A stretch of DNA of 64,000 bases, taken from the NCBI GenBank assembly GCA_017305535.1, contig JAFKKN010000004.1, positions 186,001-250,000 on the forward strand. The letters are read 5' to 3'. Shown in pieces: positions 35,161 through 43,946 of this stretch. Within the stretch, counting starts at the first letter, position 1; every line of letters begins with the position of its first letter. The position numbers and the translations under genes are program-made. The notes under the pieces were generated by a model. That model did no database searches, was not told the origin of the DNA, and worked only from the letters and a program-made list of their open reading frames with translations. The DNA comes from Hyphomicrobiales bacterium (GTDB lineage Bacteria > Pseudomonadota > Alphaproteobacteria > Rhizobiales > Xanthobacteraceae).

Positions 35161-36252
35161 TTACGGAACAAATGCCGTGAAAAGGAATACGGCAAACACC
35201 AACACATGAACCAGCCCGAACAGGATGTTGGTGCGGCCGTTGCCCAGCGTCAACATACTGATCAGAATCGTCATCGCCAGCAGAACCATCTCGCGCGGAC
35301 TCAAGCCGAGAACCAGATCCTTGCCCAGGACGATCACGGCCACCGACACCGCGGGGATGGTCAGACCGATGGTCGCGAGCGACGATCCGAGCGCGAGATT
35401 GATGCTGCGCTGAAGCTGGTCTCGCTTCGCCGCCCCGATGGCCGCGACGCTTTCCGGCAACAGGATCAACAGCGCCACGACGATGCCGGCGAAGGCCGGC
35501 GGCGCGCCGATCTCGAGGGCGGCGGCATCGATCACGACGGAAAATTTCTTCGCCAGCACCACGACGCCGACCAGCGCCAGCAGCAGCAACGCAACGCTGG
35601 TCCACAACATCCGGTTCGACACTGGATGCTGTTCTCCCTCGTCGTTCCCACCAATGAAATAGTCACGATGGCGGATGGTCTGAATGTAGAGAAACACACC
35701 ATAAAGAATGATGGTGACGAAGCTGACGAAGGCGAGTTGCACGGTCGAATAGAACGGGCCGGGCGTCGTCAGCGTATAATTCGGCAAGACCAGCGTGATG
35801 GTCGCCAGCACGATCAGCACGCTGAGATAGACGCTGGCGCCGGTCGCCTGAATGTCCTGCTCACGATAGCGGAAGCCGCCGCTCATGATGCAGACACCGA
35901 CGAGGCCGTTGCAGACGATCATGACGACCGCGAACACGGTATCCCGCGCCAAGGTCGGCACTTCGTTTTCACCGAGCATGATGGTCGCGATCACCGCGAC
36001 TTCGATCACGGTAACGGCCAGCGTCAGGACTAGCGTGCCGTAGGGCTCGCCGACCCGCTCGGCGATCACGTCGGCATGGTGGACGGCGGCAAATACGGTG
36101 CCAAACAGGATAACGAGGACAATGGCCGCGTAGGCCAGCCCGGAAAGCGAGCGCGAGAACTCCCAGCCGATGCCGGTGGCAAAGAAAAAGAACGCAACGG
36201 CCAGCACGGGAAACAACCAGGCCGACCGGGGCATCGTGGCATGTGCGCTCAT
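35161..36252 (-). CDS. Calcium/cation:proton antiporter (CaCA family, ChaA-like)
   Basis: A 363-residue membrane protein with about 11 helices. The two alpha-repeats carry the acidic pore motifs: LAVTVIEVAVIATIML (about 78-93) and IVVALLILLPESVAAIGAAKRDQLQ (about 260-285), the second ending in the family motif for the Cax/ChaA group. It exports Ca2+ (or another cation) in exchange for protons. It is the first gene of a four-gene minus-strand operon with a cupin 17 bp downstream. Confidence 0.85.
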   Translation of the reverse strand: MSAHATMPRSAWLFPVLAVAFFFFATGIGWEFSRSLSGLAYAAIVLVILFGTVFAAVHHADVIAERVGEPYGTLVLTLAVTVIEVAVIATIMLGENEVPTLARDTVFAVVMIVCNGLVGVCIMSGGFRYREQDIQATGASVYLSVLIVLATITLVLPNYTLTTPGPFYSTVQLAFVSFVTIILYGVFLYIQTIRHRDYFIGGNDEGEQHPVSNRMLWTSVALLLLALVGVVVLAKKFSVVIDAAALEIGAPPAFAGIVVALLILLPESVAAIGAAKRDQLQRSINLALGSSLATIGLTIPAVSVAVIVLGKDLVLGLSPREMVLLAMTILISMLTLGNGRTNILFGLVHVLVFAVFLFTAFVP

Positions 36253-36309
36253 GAATTCAACTTAAAGCATTTTCATCAATGCGAAAGCGTTCTCATCCCG
36301 GGAAGCAAA

Positions 36310-36336
36310 AACAAACGGCCGGGACAAACCCGGCCG
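36310..36336 (-). terminator. pnt operon terminator
   Basis: GGCCGGG-TTTGT-CCCGGCC on the minus strand is followed by GTTTGTTTTTGC, about 35 bp past the pntB stop. Confidence 0.8.
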
Positions 36337-36370
36337 CTCGCATCTTTTTACCGCCCTCGAAAGACCGTCG

Positions 36371-37771
36371 TTACATCGCCTTGACGATGTTCTCGGTCAT
36401 TTTCTTGGCGTCGCCGAGCAGCATCATGGTGTTGTCACGATAGAACAGCGGATTGTCGATGCCGGCATAGCCGGACGCCAGCGAACGCTTGATGAACATC
36501 ACGGTGCCGGCCTTCCAGACCTGCAACACCGGCATTCCGTAGATCGGGGAGGTCTTGTCTTCCTCCGCCGCCGGGTTGGTGACGTCATTGGCGCCTATCA
36601 CGAAGGCGACGTCGGCCTGGGCGAACTCCGAGTTGATGTCCTCGAGTTCGAACACTTCGTCGTAAGGCACGTTGGCTTCCGCCAGCAGCACGTTCATGTG
36701 GCCCGGCATGCGGCCCGCCACCGGATGGATGGCGTATTTGACCTCGACGCCTTCCTTCTTGAGGTTGTCGGCCATCTCGCGCAGCGCGTGCTGCGCCTGC
36801 GCCACCGCCATGCCGTAGCCCGGCACGATGATCACCTTCTGCGCGTTCTTCATGATGAAAGCTGCGTCGTCGGCCGAGCCGAGCTTGACGGGCTTCACCT
36901 CGCCGCCACCACCTCCGCCGGCCGCGGCGGTCTCGCCGCCGAAGCCGCCGAGGATCACCGAGATGAACGAACGGTTCATGGCGTGACACATGATGTAGGA
37001 CAGGATCGCGCCCGAGGAGCCGACCAGCGCGCCGGTGATGATCAGCGCCGAATTGCCCAGCGTGAAGCCGATGCCCGCCGCCGCCCAGCCCGAGTAGGAG
37101 TTGAGCATCGAGATCACAACCGGCATGTCGGCGCCGCCGATCGGAATGATCAGCAGCGCGCCGAGCACCAGCGCGATCACGGTGATCAGCCAGAAGTCGA
37201 GCACCGACCCGGAATGCACCAGACCGTAGATGAAGAAGATCAACGCCAGGCCGAGCACGATGTTGATGATGTGCCGCGCCGGCAGGATGATCGGCGCGCC
37301 CGACATGCGGCCTGACAGTTTCAGGAACGCGATCACCGAACCGGTGAAGGTCAGCGCGCCGATGGCAACGCCGAGCGACATTTCGACGAGGCTGGCGCCG
37401 TGGATATGGCCGGGCGTACCGATGCCGAAGGCTTCCGGCGCATAGAACGCGCCCGCCGCCACCAGCACCGCCGCCATACCGACCAGCGAGTGGAACGCCG
37501 CCACCAGTTCGGGCATCGCCGTCATCGGCACCCGTCGCGCGATCAGCGCGCCGATGCCACCGCCGATGGCGATGCCGAGCACCACCAGAAGCCAAGCCAG
37601 ACCATCGGCCGGCGGATGCGCCGCCAGCGTGGTGGCGATCGCGATCACCATGCCGATCATGCCGAGCAGGTTGCCCTGACGGCTCGACGCCGGACTCGAG
37701 AGTCCGCGCAGCGACAGGATGAACAGCACACCCGCGACAAGATACAATACTGCTGACAGATTGGCGTTCAT
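36371..37771 (-). CDS. pntB: NAD(P) transhydrogenase beta subunit
   Basis: A 466-residue protein with about eight or nine membrane helices (about 1-260) and a cytoplasmic NADP-binding domain III (about 290-466) with VIIVPGYGMAVAQAQHALREM, HPVAGRMPGHMNVLLAEANVPY and VIGANDVTNPAAE. It couples NADPH formation from NADH to the proton gradient. It is the third gene of the pntAA-pntAB-pntB operon. Confidence 0.95.
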   Translation of the reverse strand: MNANLSAVLYLVAGVLFILSLRGLSSPASSRQGNLLGMIGMVIAIATTLAAHPPADGLAWLLVVLGIAIGGGIGALIARRVPMTAMPELVAAFHSLVGMAAVLVAAGAFYAPEAFGIGTPGHIHGASLVEMSLGVAIGALTFTGSVIAFLKLSGRMSGAPIILPARHIINIVLGLALIFFIYGLVHSGSVLDFWLITVIALVLGALLIIPIGGADMPVVISMLNSYSGWAAAGIGFTLGNSALIITGALVGSSGAILSYIMCHAMNRSFISVILGGFGGETAAAGGGGGGEVKPVKLGSADDAAFIMKNAQKVIIVPGYGMAVAQAQHALREMADNLKKEGVEVKYAIHPVAGRMPGHMNVLLAEANVPYDEVFELEDINSEFAQADVAFVIGANDVTNPAAEEDKTSPIYGMPVLQVWKAGTVMFIKRSLASGYAGIDNPLFYRDNTMMLLGDAKKMTENIVKAM

Positions 37772-37813
37772 CTCATGCCCCCGTTGTCATCGTCACCTTG
37801 AGGTGCACGCCGT

Positions 37814-38134
37814 TCACTTCTGCTTCTTCTTGTACATCGCCAGCATGCGCTGGGTGACCAGGAAGCCGCCGAAGATATTCACCGATGCGAAGATCAGCGC
37901 GACGAAGCCGAAGCCGCGCGCCCACAGCGGCCCGTTGCTATCGCCTACCAGCGACACGCCGACCGCGAGCAGCGCGCCGACGATGATCACCGACGAAATC
38001 GCGTTGGTCACGCTCATCAGCGGCGTATGCAACGCGGGCGTCACCGACCACACCACGAAGTAGCCGACAAACACCGCGAGCACGAAGATCGACAGACGGA
38101 AAACGAACGGATCGACCATCTCAATGGCGTGCAT
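37814..38134 (-). CDS. pntAB: NAD(P) transhydrogenase alpha subunit, part 2 (membrane)
   Basis: A 106-residue protein with three membrane helices (about 8-26, 36-55, 66-90), the domain II fragment of the alpha subunit that is a separate polypeptide in alphaproteobacteria. Motifs [41 protein letters not shown] are typical. ATG 38134 is 11 bp after the stop of pntAA. Confidence 0.93.
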   Translation of the reverse strand: MHAIEMVDPFVFRLSIFVLAVFVGYFVVWSVTPALHTPLMSVTNAISSVIIVGALLAVGVSLVGDSNGPLWARGFGFVALIFASVNIFGGFLVTQRMLAMYKKKQK

Positions 38135-38145
38135 GGCTTGAGCCC

Positions 38146-39273
38146 CTATGCTTTCGGCTGGAAGTTCGGATGGATGACCGCGCCATCTTTCGTCAACGCC
38201 GTCGCCTTGACCAGTTCGTCGTCCCAATTGACGGCGAGCGCCTTGGTCGACTTGTCGATCATGGTTTCGATAAACGACAGCAGGTTCTTCGAGTAGAGGC
38301 TCGAGGCCGATGCCGCGACCCGCCCGGCAAGGTTCGGAATGCCGACGATCTTGACGCCATTCACCTCGACGGTCTGGCCGCTCGTAACGCCCTCGACATT
38401 GCCACCACGTTCGACCGCGAGGTCCACCAGCACCGAGCCGGGCTTCATCGACTTCACCATGTCGGCCGAGACCAACCGTGGCGCGGGACGCCCCGGAATC
38501 AGCGCCGTGGTGATGACGATGTCCTGCTTCTTGATGTGCTCGGCGGTGAGCGCGGCCTGCTTGGCCTGGTATTCCTTGGACATTTCCTTGGCGTAACCGC
38601 CCGCGGTCTGCGCGTTCTTGAACTCTTCGTCCTCGACCGCGAGGAACTTGGCGCCGAGCGATTCAACCTGCTCCTTCACCGCCGGCCGCACGTCGGTCGC
38701 GGTCACCACCGCGCCGAGACGCTTGGCGGTGGCGATCGCCTGCAAGCCGGCGACGCCGACGCCCATCACGAACACTTTCGCCGCCGGCACGGTGCCGGCC
38801 GCCGTCATCATCATCGGGAAGGCGCGGCCAAAGGCTTCCGCCGCCTCGATCACCGCGCGATAGCCGGCGAGGTTGGCCTGTGACGACAGCACGTCCATGA
38901 CCTGCGCGCGGGTGATGCGCGGCATCAATTCCATCGCGAACGCGGCGACGCCGGCATCCGCCATCGTCTTCAGCGCAGCGTCGTTGCCGTACGGGTCCAT
39001 GATGGCAACGACCAGCGCGCCCTTCTTGTAGCGCGTGACTTCGCTAGCTTCCGGACGCTTCACCTTGACGACGATATCGGCGTCCCTGACCGCATCAGCG
39101 CTGATCGTGGCACCGGCCGCCTCGTAATCGGAATCGAGCAGACCGGATTTGATTCCGGCACCCGGCTCAACCGCGACGTCCGCGCCCAGTGCCTTGAACT
39201 TCTTCACCGTGTCCGGAGTAGCTCCGACGCGCGGCTCGGCCGCGTCGATCTCCTTCGCCACACCAATCTTCAT
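38146..39273 (-). CDS. pntAA: NAD(P) transhydrogenase alpha subunit, part 1
   Basis: A 375-residue soluble NAD-binding domain [27 protein letters not shown] opens the family; [31 protein letters not shown] is the NAD Rossmann motif and [22 protein letters not shown] follows. It starts at ATG 39273, after a GGAGG site. Upstream of it lies the oxidase subunit IV gene on the same strand. Confidence 0.95.
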   Translation of the reverse strand: MKIGVAKEIDAAEPRVGATPDTVKKFKALGADVAVEPGAGIKSGLLDSDYEAAGATISADAVRDADIVVKVKRPEASEVTRYKKGALVVAIMDPYGNDAALKTMADAGVAAFAMELMPRITRAQVMDVLSSQANLAGYRAVIEAAEAFGRAFPMMMTAAGTVPAAKVFVMGVGVAGLQAIATAKRLGAVVTATDVRPAVKEQVESLGAKFLAVEDEEFKNAQTAGGYAKEMSKEYQAKQAALTAEHIKKQDIVITTALIPGRPAPRLVSADMVKSMKPGSVLVDLAVERGGNVEGVTSGQTVEVNGVKIVGIPNLAGRVAASASSLYSKNLLSFIETMIDKSTKALAVNWDDELVKATALTKDGAVIHPNFQPKA

Positions 39274-39346
39274 AAAGCCTCCGGCGACACTCGATGCGTG
39301 GGGAAACAAACGGCGGCACGCCCTCTTGGGCGACGCCCGAAAGCCG

Positions 39347-39499
39347 TCAGAGCAGGAAGATAGCCATCAGGACGACGATCAGAACGACCGCGGCGGTCCC
39401 GTACTTTACCAGCCCGATGAAGAAATTATAGGTCGCCTCGTGCTCGGCATAGTCGTTACCGTCGGCGGTTGAGTAGGCGACTTCGCTATGATCGGACAT
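39347..39499 (-). CDS. aa3-type cytochrome c oxidase subunit IV (small)
   Basis: A 50-residue protein with one C-terminal membrane helix (about 25-48, VKYGTAAVVLIVVLMAIFLL) and a short acidic N-terminus (YAEHEATYNFFIGL), the pattern of bacterial aa3-type oxidase subunit IV (COX4_pro_2). GGAGGGA sits before ATG 39499. It lies 70 bp upstream of pntAA on the same strand, so it may be the first gene of the pnt operon. It is a tiny accessory subunit of uncertain role. Confidence 0.85.
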   Translation of the reverse strand: MSDHSEVAYSTADGNDYAEHEATYNFFIGLVKYGTAAVVLIVVLMAIFLL

Positions 39500-39600
39500 C
39501 TGTCCCTCCAGTCCAATTCCACAATTTCGTTGCAATTAGCGCAATCGGCATGGGAGAGCAACGGCAGCCGGCTAACTGAAGGCTTCGAGTCGTCGTCCAT

Positions 39601-40002
39601 TCAGGTTTTTTCGGACGGCCAGTTGTCCTTTACCCACCGGATCAGACTTTCCTCGCTAACCTCACCGGCGGCGAGCGCAAGAATGATGGCCGTGGCGTGA
39701 GCGGGTGGAGGTTCGAAATGAACCCCATTTTTCAAGAGAAAAATCATCATGCTCATAAAGGCGATGCGCTTGTTGCCATCGACAAAAGCGTGATTTTTGG
39801 CCAGCCCGTAAGCGTACGCCGCCGCAAGCTCGGGCAACGCCGCTTGCTCATAGCGCCATTTATTGATCGGCCGCTCGAGTGCCGAATGCAGCATCCCCTC
39901 GTCACGCAGACCCGGCGCACCGCCGAAACGCCGCAGTTGGCGAGCGTGTATCGCAATGACCTGCTCGTACGTAATCCAGTGTGGGTCGGCCGAATCACTC
40001 AC
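39601..40002 (-). CDS. Doc/Fic-type toxin
   Basis: A 133-residue Doc-like protein (death-on-curing). The Fic core motif is H71-A-F-V-D-G-N77-K-R-I, the Doc version of HxFxxGNKR, with the N-terminal YEQVIAIHARQLRRFGGAPGLRDEGMLHSAL and the central AAYAYGLAKN segment. Doc toxins phosphorylate EF-Tu and stop translation. The start is GTG 40002, 7 bp after the antitoxin stop codon, so the pair is a single operon. Confidence 0.9.
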   Translation of the reverse strand: MSDSADPHWITYEQVIAIHARQLRRFGGAPGLRDEGMLHSALERPINKWRYEQAALPELAAAYAYGLAKNHAFVDGNKRIAFMSMMIFLLKNGVHFEPPPAHATAIILALAAGEVSEESLIRWVKDNWPSEKT

Positions 40003-40009
40003 AAGCCGC

Positions 40010-40234
40010 TCATTTGGCCAGCGCCGCTAGCGTATCGCGATACTTGTCCATGATTTCATCCGCGATTTCCAAGGTCTTCGCGAAATCGGGATCGTAAGGC
40101 ATCGCCTGAAACCCCCCTCCCGGCAGTTCCGTAATATGCAATTCCTGACCACGCTTGAGGTCGAGGCGCTGCATAAGTTCCCGGGGGAGCAGAAACCCAT
40201 CGGAATTGCCGATTTTCCTGATCTCAATCTTCAC
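40010..40234 (-). CDS. AbrB/MazE-type antitoxin
   Basis: A 74-residue protein with a SpoVT-AbrB DNA-binding fold (about 1-45, VKIEIRKIGNSDGFLLPRELM) and a C-terminal acidic helix (DPDFAKTLEIADEIMDKYRD) that would bind the toxin. It begins at GTG 40234 after a GGAGGAGG site. Such antitoxins bind DNA upstream of their own operon. Doc toxins are more often paired with Phd-type antitoxins, but AbrB-Doc pairs are known. Confidence 0.87.
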   Translation of the reverse strand: MKIEIRKIGNSDGFLLPRELMQRLDLKRGQELHITELPGGGFQAMPYDPDFAKTLEIADEIMDKYRDTLAALAK

Positions 40235-40277
40235 GGCGACCTCCTCCGGCAAATGACGCGACCGCCCGCAAGCTGGC

Positions 40278-40316
40278 GTTATACAACCGTATAACACCGC
40301 TCCACCCCACGTTCAA
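40278..40316 (-). promoter_or_regulatory. Promoter and operator of the AbrB/Doc operon
   Basis: On the minus strand TTGAAC (40311-40316) and TTATAC (40289-40294) are spaced by 16 bp, a good sigma70 promoter. The -10 box is one arm of the dyad GTTATAC-AACC-GTATAAC (40278-40295), the form of an operator for autoregulation. The dyad ends about 44 bp before the antitoxin start. Confidence 0.6.
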
Positions 40317-40347
40317 CACGTGTTTAACAATCCGCAGAGAAGCCCGC

Positions 40348-42279
40348 TTAGTCCATCGCTTCCAGTTCGTCGATCATCCCGGCGATGACCGAGAGGCCGC
40401 CGTCCCAGAATTTCGGGTCGCGCGCATCGAGACCGAACGGCTTGAGCAGTTCGGAATAGTGCTTGGTGCCACCCGCCGACAGCATATCGAGATAGCGCCC
40501 GGCGAATCCTTCGGCGGCATTCTCGTAGACCGCATAAAGCGAGTTCACCAGACAATCGCCGAACGCGTAGGCATAGACGTAGAATGGCGAATGGATGAAG
40601 TGCGGAATGTACATCCAGAAATTCTCGTAGCCCGGCTTGATCTCGATCGCGGGTCCAAGACTTTCGCCCTGCACGCCGAGCCAGAGCTGACCGAGACGTT
40701 CGGCGGTCAGTTCGCCGCTCTTGCGTTCGGTATGCACGGCGCGCTCGAACGAATAGAACGCGATCTGACGCACCACGGTATTGATCATATCCTCGACCTT
40801 GCCGGCGAGCAGCGCCTGCCGCTGCCTGGCGTCCCTGGTCTGGCCGAGCAGCCGCTTGAAGGTGAGCATCTCGCCGAACACGCTGGCGGTCTCGGCCAGC
40901 GTCAGCGGCGTCGGCGCCATCAGTGCACCGTTCTTGGCCGCGAGCACCTGATGCACGCCATGGCCGAGTTCATGCGCCAGCGTCATCACGTCTCTAGGCT
41001 TGCCCTGATAATTCATCAGCACATAGGGGTGCGCGGACGGCGTGGTCGGGTGCGAGAACGCGCCCGGCGCCTTGCCGGGACGCACCGGCGCATCGATCCA
41101 GCGATCGTCGAAGAAGCGTTCGGCGATCCGCGCCATCTCCGGCGAGAACGCGCCATAGGCGGTCAGCACCGTCTTGCGCGCATCGGGCCACGAGATGCGA
41201 CCAGTCGCGGCAAACGGCAGCGGCGCATTGCGGTCCCAATGCGCCAGCTTCTTCTTTTTGAACCAGCCGGCCTTCAACGCGTAATAACGATGCGACAGCC
41301 GCGGATAGGCCGCGCGCACCGAGGCCACCAGCGCATCGACCACCTCGCCCTCAACGCGGTTGGCGAGATGCCGCGAATCCGCGACGTCCTTGAAGCCGCG
41401 CCAGCGGTCGGCGATTTCCTTGTCCTTCGCGAGCGTGTTGGTAATCAGCGCAAACGTACGCTCGTTGGCCTTGAAGGTTTTGGCCAGCGCCTGCCCCGCC
41501 GCCTTGCGTTTCTCCGGGGAGCGGTCCTGCAACAGGCTCAGCGTCGGCTCGATCGCCAGCTCCTTGCCGCCGATCCTGAAGCGCAGCGACGAGATGGTCT
41601 GGTCAAACAACCTGTTCCACGCGGCATAACCCGAGACCGACTTCTCGTGGAAGAGCTGCTCGACGCGATCCTCGAGCTGATAGGGCTTGTCCTTGCGGCT
41701 GTCCTCGATCCACGGTCGATAGTGCGCCAATTCCGGCGCCTGCATCGCCTGTTCGATCACCGCGTCGTCGATCCGGTTCAATTCCAGCGCGAAGAACAAC
41801 AGATTGACCGAGGCGGCGGTAAGCCGCTCCGACACGTCGCCGTAAAACTTCGAGATCGCCGGATCGACGCTGTCGCCGGCATGGATCAGGCCGGCATACG
41901 AGCCGAGCCGGCCGGCGAGATCGTCGATCGCCTCATAGCGTCGCACGGCTTCCGCAAGCCACTTGCCACCCTCGGGCTTCGCCGTTTCCTCGGCCAGCCT
42001 GCCCTTGTAATCGGTGGCGAACGCCGCGCAGTCCTTGTCCAGGGCATCGAGATCGCGCGCCACCTCCGGCGCATCGATCCCGGCATAAAGATCGGTCAGA
42101 TTCCATTCCGGCAGCTTGCCTAGTCCCGACGCGGCCTCGGCCTTGCTCTTGGCCTTCGCCGGGGTCTTGGCCGGTGCAACCTTGGACACGCTTTTAGCTT
42201 TCGCGAGCTTCGATTTCGCAGCGCTCGTCGCGCGCCGGGGAGCTGATTTGCGGAGGGTCGAGGAAGAACGCGAGGCCAT
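40348..42279 (-). CDS. M3-family oligoendopeptidase (PepF-like)
   Basis: A 643-residue zinc peptidase. The N-terminus (about 1-60) is Lys/Ala-rich, with SKLAKAKSVSKVAPAKTPAKAK, a low-complexity extension outside the usual fold. The zinc motif is H436-E-L-G-H in LAHELGHGVHQVLAA, with the downstream Glu region TLAETASVFGEMLTF. The C-terminal FYVYAYAFGDCLVNSLY segment is the M3B/PepF signature. It cleaves short peptides in the cytoplasm. I start at ATG 42279 (MASRSSSTLR). It is transcribed divergently from the sigma54 regulator. Confidence 0.9.
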   Translation of the reverse strand: MASRSSSTLRKSAPRRATSAAKSKLAKAKSVSKVAPAKTPAKAKSKAEAASGLGKLPEWNLTDLYAGIDAPEVARDLDALDKDCAAFATDYKGRLAEETAKPEGGKWLAEAVRRYEAIDDLAGRLGSYAGLIHAGDSVDPAISKFYGDVSERLTAASVNLLFFALELNRIDDAVIEQAMQAPELAHYRPWIEDSRKDKPYQLEDRVEQLFHEKSVSGYAAWNRLFDQTISSLRFRIGGKELAIEPTLSLLQDRSPEKRKAAGQALAKTFKANERTFALITNTLAKDKEIADRWRGFKDVADSRHLANRVEGEVVDALVASVRAAYPRLSHRYYALKAGWFKKKKLAHWDRNAPLPFAATGRISWPDARKTVLTAYGAFSPEMARIAERFFDDRWIDAPVRPGKAPGAFSHPTTPSAHPYVLMNYQGKPRDVMTLAHELGHGVHQVLAAKNGALMAPTPLTLAETASVFGEMLTFKRLLGQTRDARQRQALLAGKVEDMINTVVRQIAFYSFERAVHTERKSGELTAERLGQLWLGVQGESLGPAIEIKPGYENFWMYIPHFIHSPFYVYAYAFGDCLVNSLYAVYENAAEGFAGRYLDMLSAGGTKHYSELLKPFGLDARDPKFWDGGLSVIAGMIDELEAMD

Positions 42280-42375
42280 GAAATTCAATCCGTCAGGTGT
42301 GTCGAATCCGAAGGTTGGCTTTTTTGTCACCGCCTCGCAAGACGGCACAAAGAAGCGACATCCCGATGACAATTC

Positions 42376-42391
42376 TTAAGAGGGCGTTAAT
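42376..42391. promoter_or_regulatory. CtrA-box-like motif upstream of the sigma54 regulator
   Basis: TTAA-GAGGGCG-TTAAT matches both TTAA half-sites of the CtrA consensus with 7-bp spacing; only the last base differs. It is about 60 bp before the regulator start, where CtrA could act as activator. It is the best CtrA-like match in the window. Confidence 0.45.
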
Positions 42392-42449
42392 CGGCATCGG
42401 TGAGAGTGCCCCGATTCGAAACAGATAGTTGTTCCGTGCGGGGAGTGCC

Positions 42450-43946
42450 ATGGCTGCCACCATTTTGATCGCCGATGATGACGCCGTACAGCGTCGTCTC
42501 GTGGAAAACATGGTGCAGCGGGGCGGCTACGAGGCCGTCGTGGTCGACAACGGCGATGCTGCGCTGGCGCGGCTGACCGACCCGGACGCAACCCCGATCG
42601 ACGCCGTGGTGCTCGATCTGGTGATGCCCGGCCTCGACGGCATGGGCGTGCTGAGCGGAATGCGCGAGGCCGGACTCAATACACCCGTCATCGTGCAGAC
42701 TGCCCATGGTGGCATCGACAACGTGGTCTCGGCGATGCGCGCCGGCGCCCACGATTTCGTGGTCAAGCCGGTCGGCGTCGAGCGCTTGCAGGTGTCCTTG
42801 CGCAACGCGCTCAACACCAGCGCGCTGAAGGGTGAACTCCAGCGAATCAAGCACAGCCGCGAAGGCAAACTGACCTTCGCCGACATCGTCACCCGCAACG
42901 AGGCGATGGCTACCGTGCTGCGCACCGCGCGCAAGGCCGCCACCTCGACCATTCCGGTGCTGATCGAAGGCGAATCCGGTGTCGGCAAGGAATTGATGGC
43001 CCGTGCCATTCACGGCAGCGGCGAACGCGCCAGCAGGCCCTTCATCGCCGTCAACTGCGGCGCGATCCCGGACAATCTGGTGGAATCGATCCTGTTCGGC
43101 CACGAGAAGGGCGCGTTCACCGGTGCCACCGAGCGCCACACCGGCAAGTTCGTCGAAGCCTCCGGCGGCACGCTGTTTCTCGACGAGATCAGTGAACTGC
43201 CGCTCAGTGCGCAGGTGAAGCTGTTGCGCGCGTTGCAGGAAGGCACCGTGGAAGCGGTCGGCGGCCGCCGCCCGGTCAAGATCGATGTCCGAATTATCTC
43301 GGCGACCAACCGCAAGCTGCTGGATCAGGTCAAAGCCGGCCATTTCCGCGAGGATCTGTTCTACCGCCTGCATGTGCTGCCGCTCACCGTGCCGCCGTTG
43401 CGCACCCGCCGCGAGGACATTCCGCATCTGGTGCGACATTTCCTGGCGCGGTTCTGCGCCGAGGAAAATCGTGTCATCACCAGCGTCAGCGGCGAGGCGA
43501 TGACCCGCCTTGCGCAACTTGAGTGGCCCGGCAACATCCGGCAGCTTGAAAACACGGTTTACCGCGCCGTGGTGCTCAGCGAGAGCGATCAACTCGGGCT
43601 GGCCGACTTTCCACAACTCTCTGCACCGCCGCTCGACGCCCTCGACTATTCCGAGGAGCCGCTGACGATCGAACCCGCCTTCCATCCGACCGCGCCGGAA
43701 CTTGCGGGTAATGACATACCCATCGCACCGTTCCCGAACGGCTCCCTCGCCATGCTCACCGATGCCGGCGAGATGCGCCCGCTGGAAGAGATCGAAAACG
43801 AGGTCATCCGCTTCGCGATCTCGCACTATCGCGGCCAAATGTCCGAGGTGGCGCGGCGACTGAAGATCGGGCGATCGACACTCTACCGGAAGCTCGACGA
43901 CGCGGCTGCTGTCGACGCGATGGATGCGCCCGAAAAGAACCGGTGA
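42450..43946 (+). CDS. Sigma54-dependent response regulator, TacA-like
   Basis: A 498-residue regulator: receiver domain (about 4-120, phospho-acceptor D56 in VVLDLVMPG), AAA+ domain (about 145-380) with Walker A GESGVGKE, the sigma54 contact motif GAFTGA and Walker B GGTLFLDEI, and a C-terminal Fis-type HTH (about 445-485, MSEVARRLKIGRSTLYRKL). It resembles Caulobacter TacA in architecture, but orthology is not proven. The linker between AAA+ and HTH (390-440) is low complexity. ATG 42450 has GGGAG before it. No kinase is adjacent. Confidence 0.9.
   Translation: MAATILIADDDAVQRRLVENMVQRGGYEAVVVDNGDAALARLTDPDATPIDAVVLDLVMPGLDGMGVLSGMREAGLNTPVIVQTAHGGIDNVVSAMRAGAHDFVVKPVGVERLQVSLRNALNTSALKGELQRIKHSREGKLTFADIVTRNEAMATVLRTARKAATSTIPVLIEGESGVGKELMARAIHGSGERASRPFIAVNCGAIPDNLVESILFGHEKGAFTGATERHTGKFVEASGGTLFLDEISELPLSAQVKLLRALQEGTVEAVGGRRPVKIDVRIISATNRKLLDQVKAGHFREDLFYRLHVLPLTVPPLRTRREDIPHLVRHFLARFCAEENRVITSVSGEAMTRLAQLEWPGNIRQLENTVYRAVVLSESDQLGLADFPQLSAPPLDALDYSEEPLTIEPAFHPTAPELAGNDIPIAPFPNGSLAMLTDAGEMRPLEEIENEVIRFAISHYRGQMSEVARRLKIGRSTLYRKLDDAAAVDAMDAPEKNR

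Noticed and set aside
34856-35605. A 249-codon frame running upstream from the cupin
   Set aside because: Only the last 95 residues match the cupin fold; the first 155 are Arg/Gly-rich shadow of the antiporter gene, and a good ribosome-binding site precedes ATG 35143.
40459-42123. A 554-codon plus-strand frame antisense to the oligopeptidase
   Set aside because: It mirrors the M3 peptidase gene, has Arg/Gln/His-rich low-complexity content and no motif.
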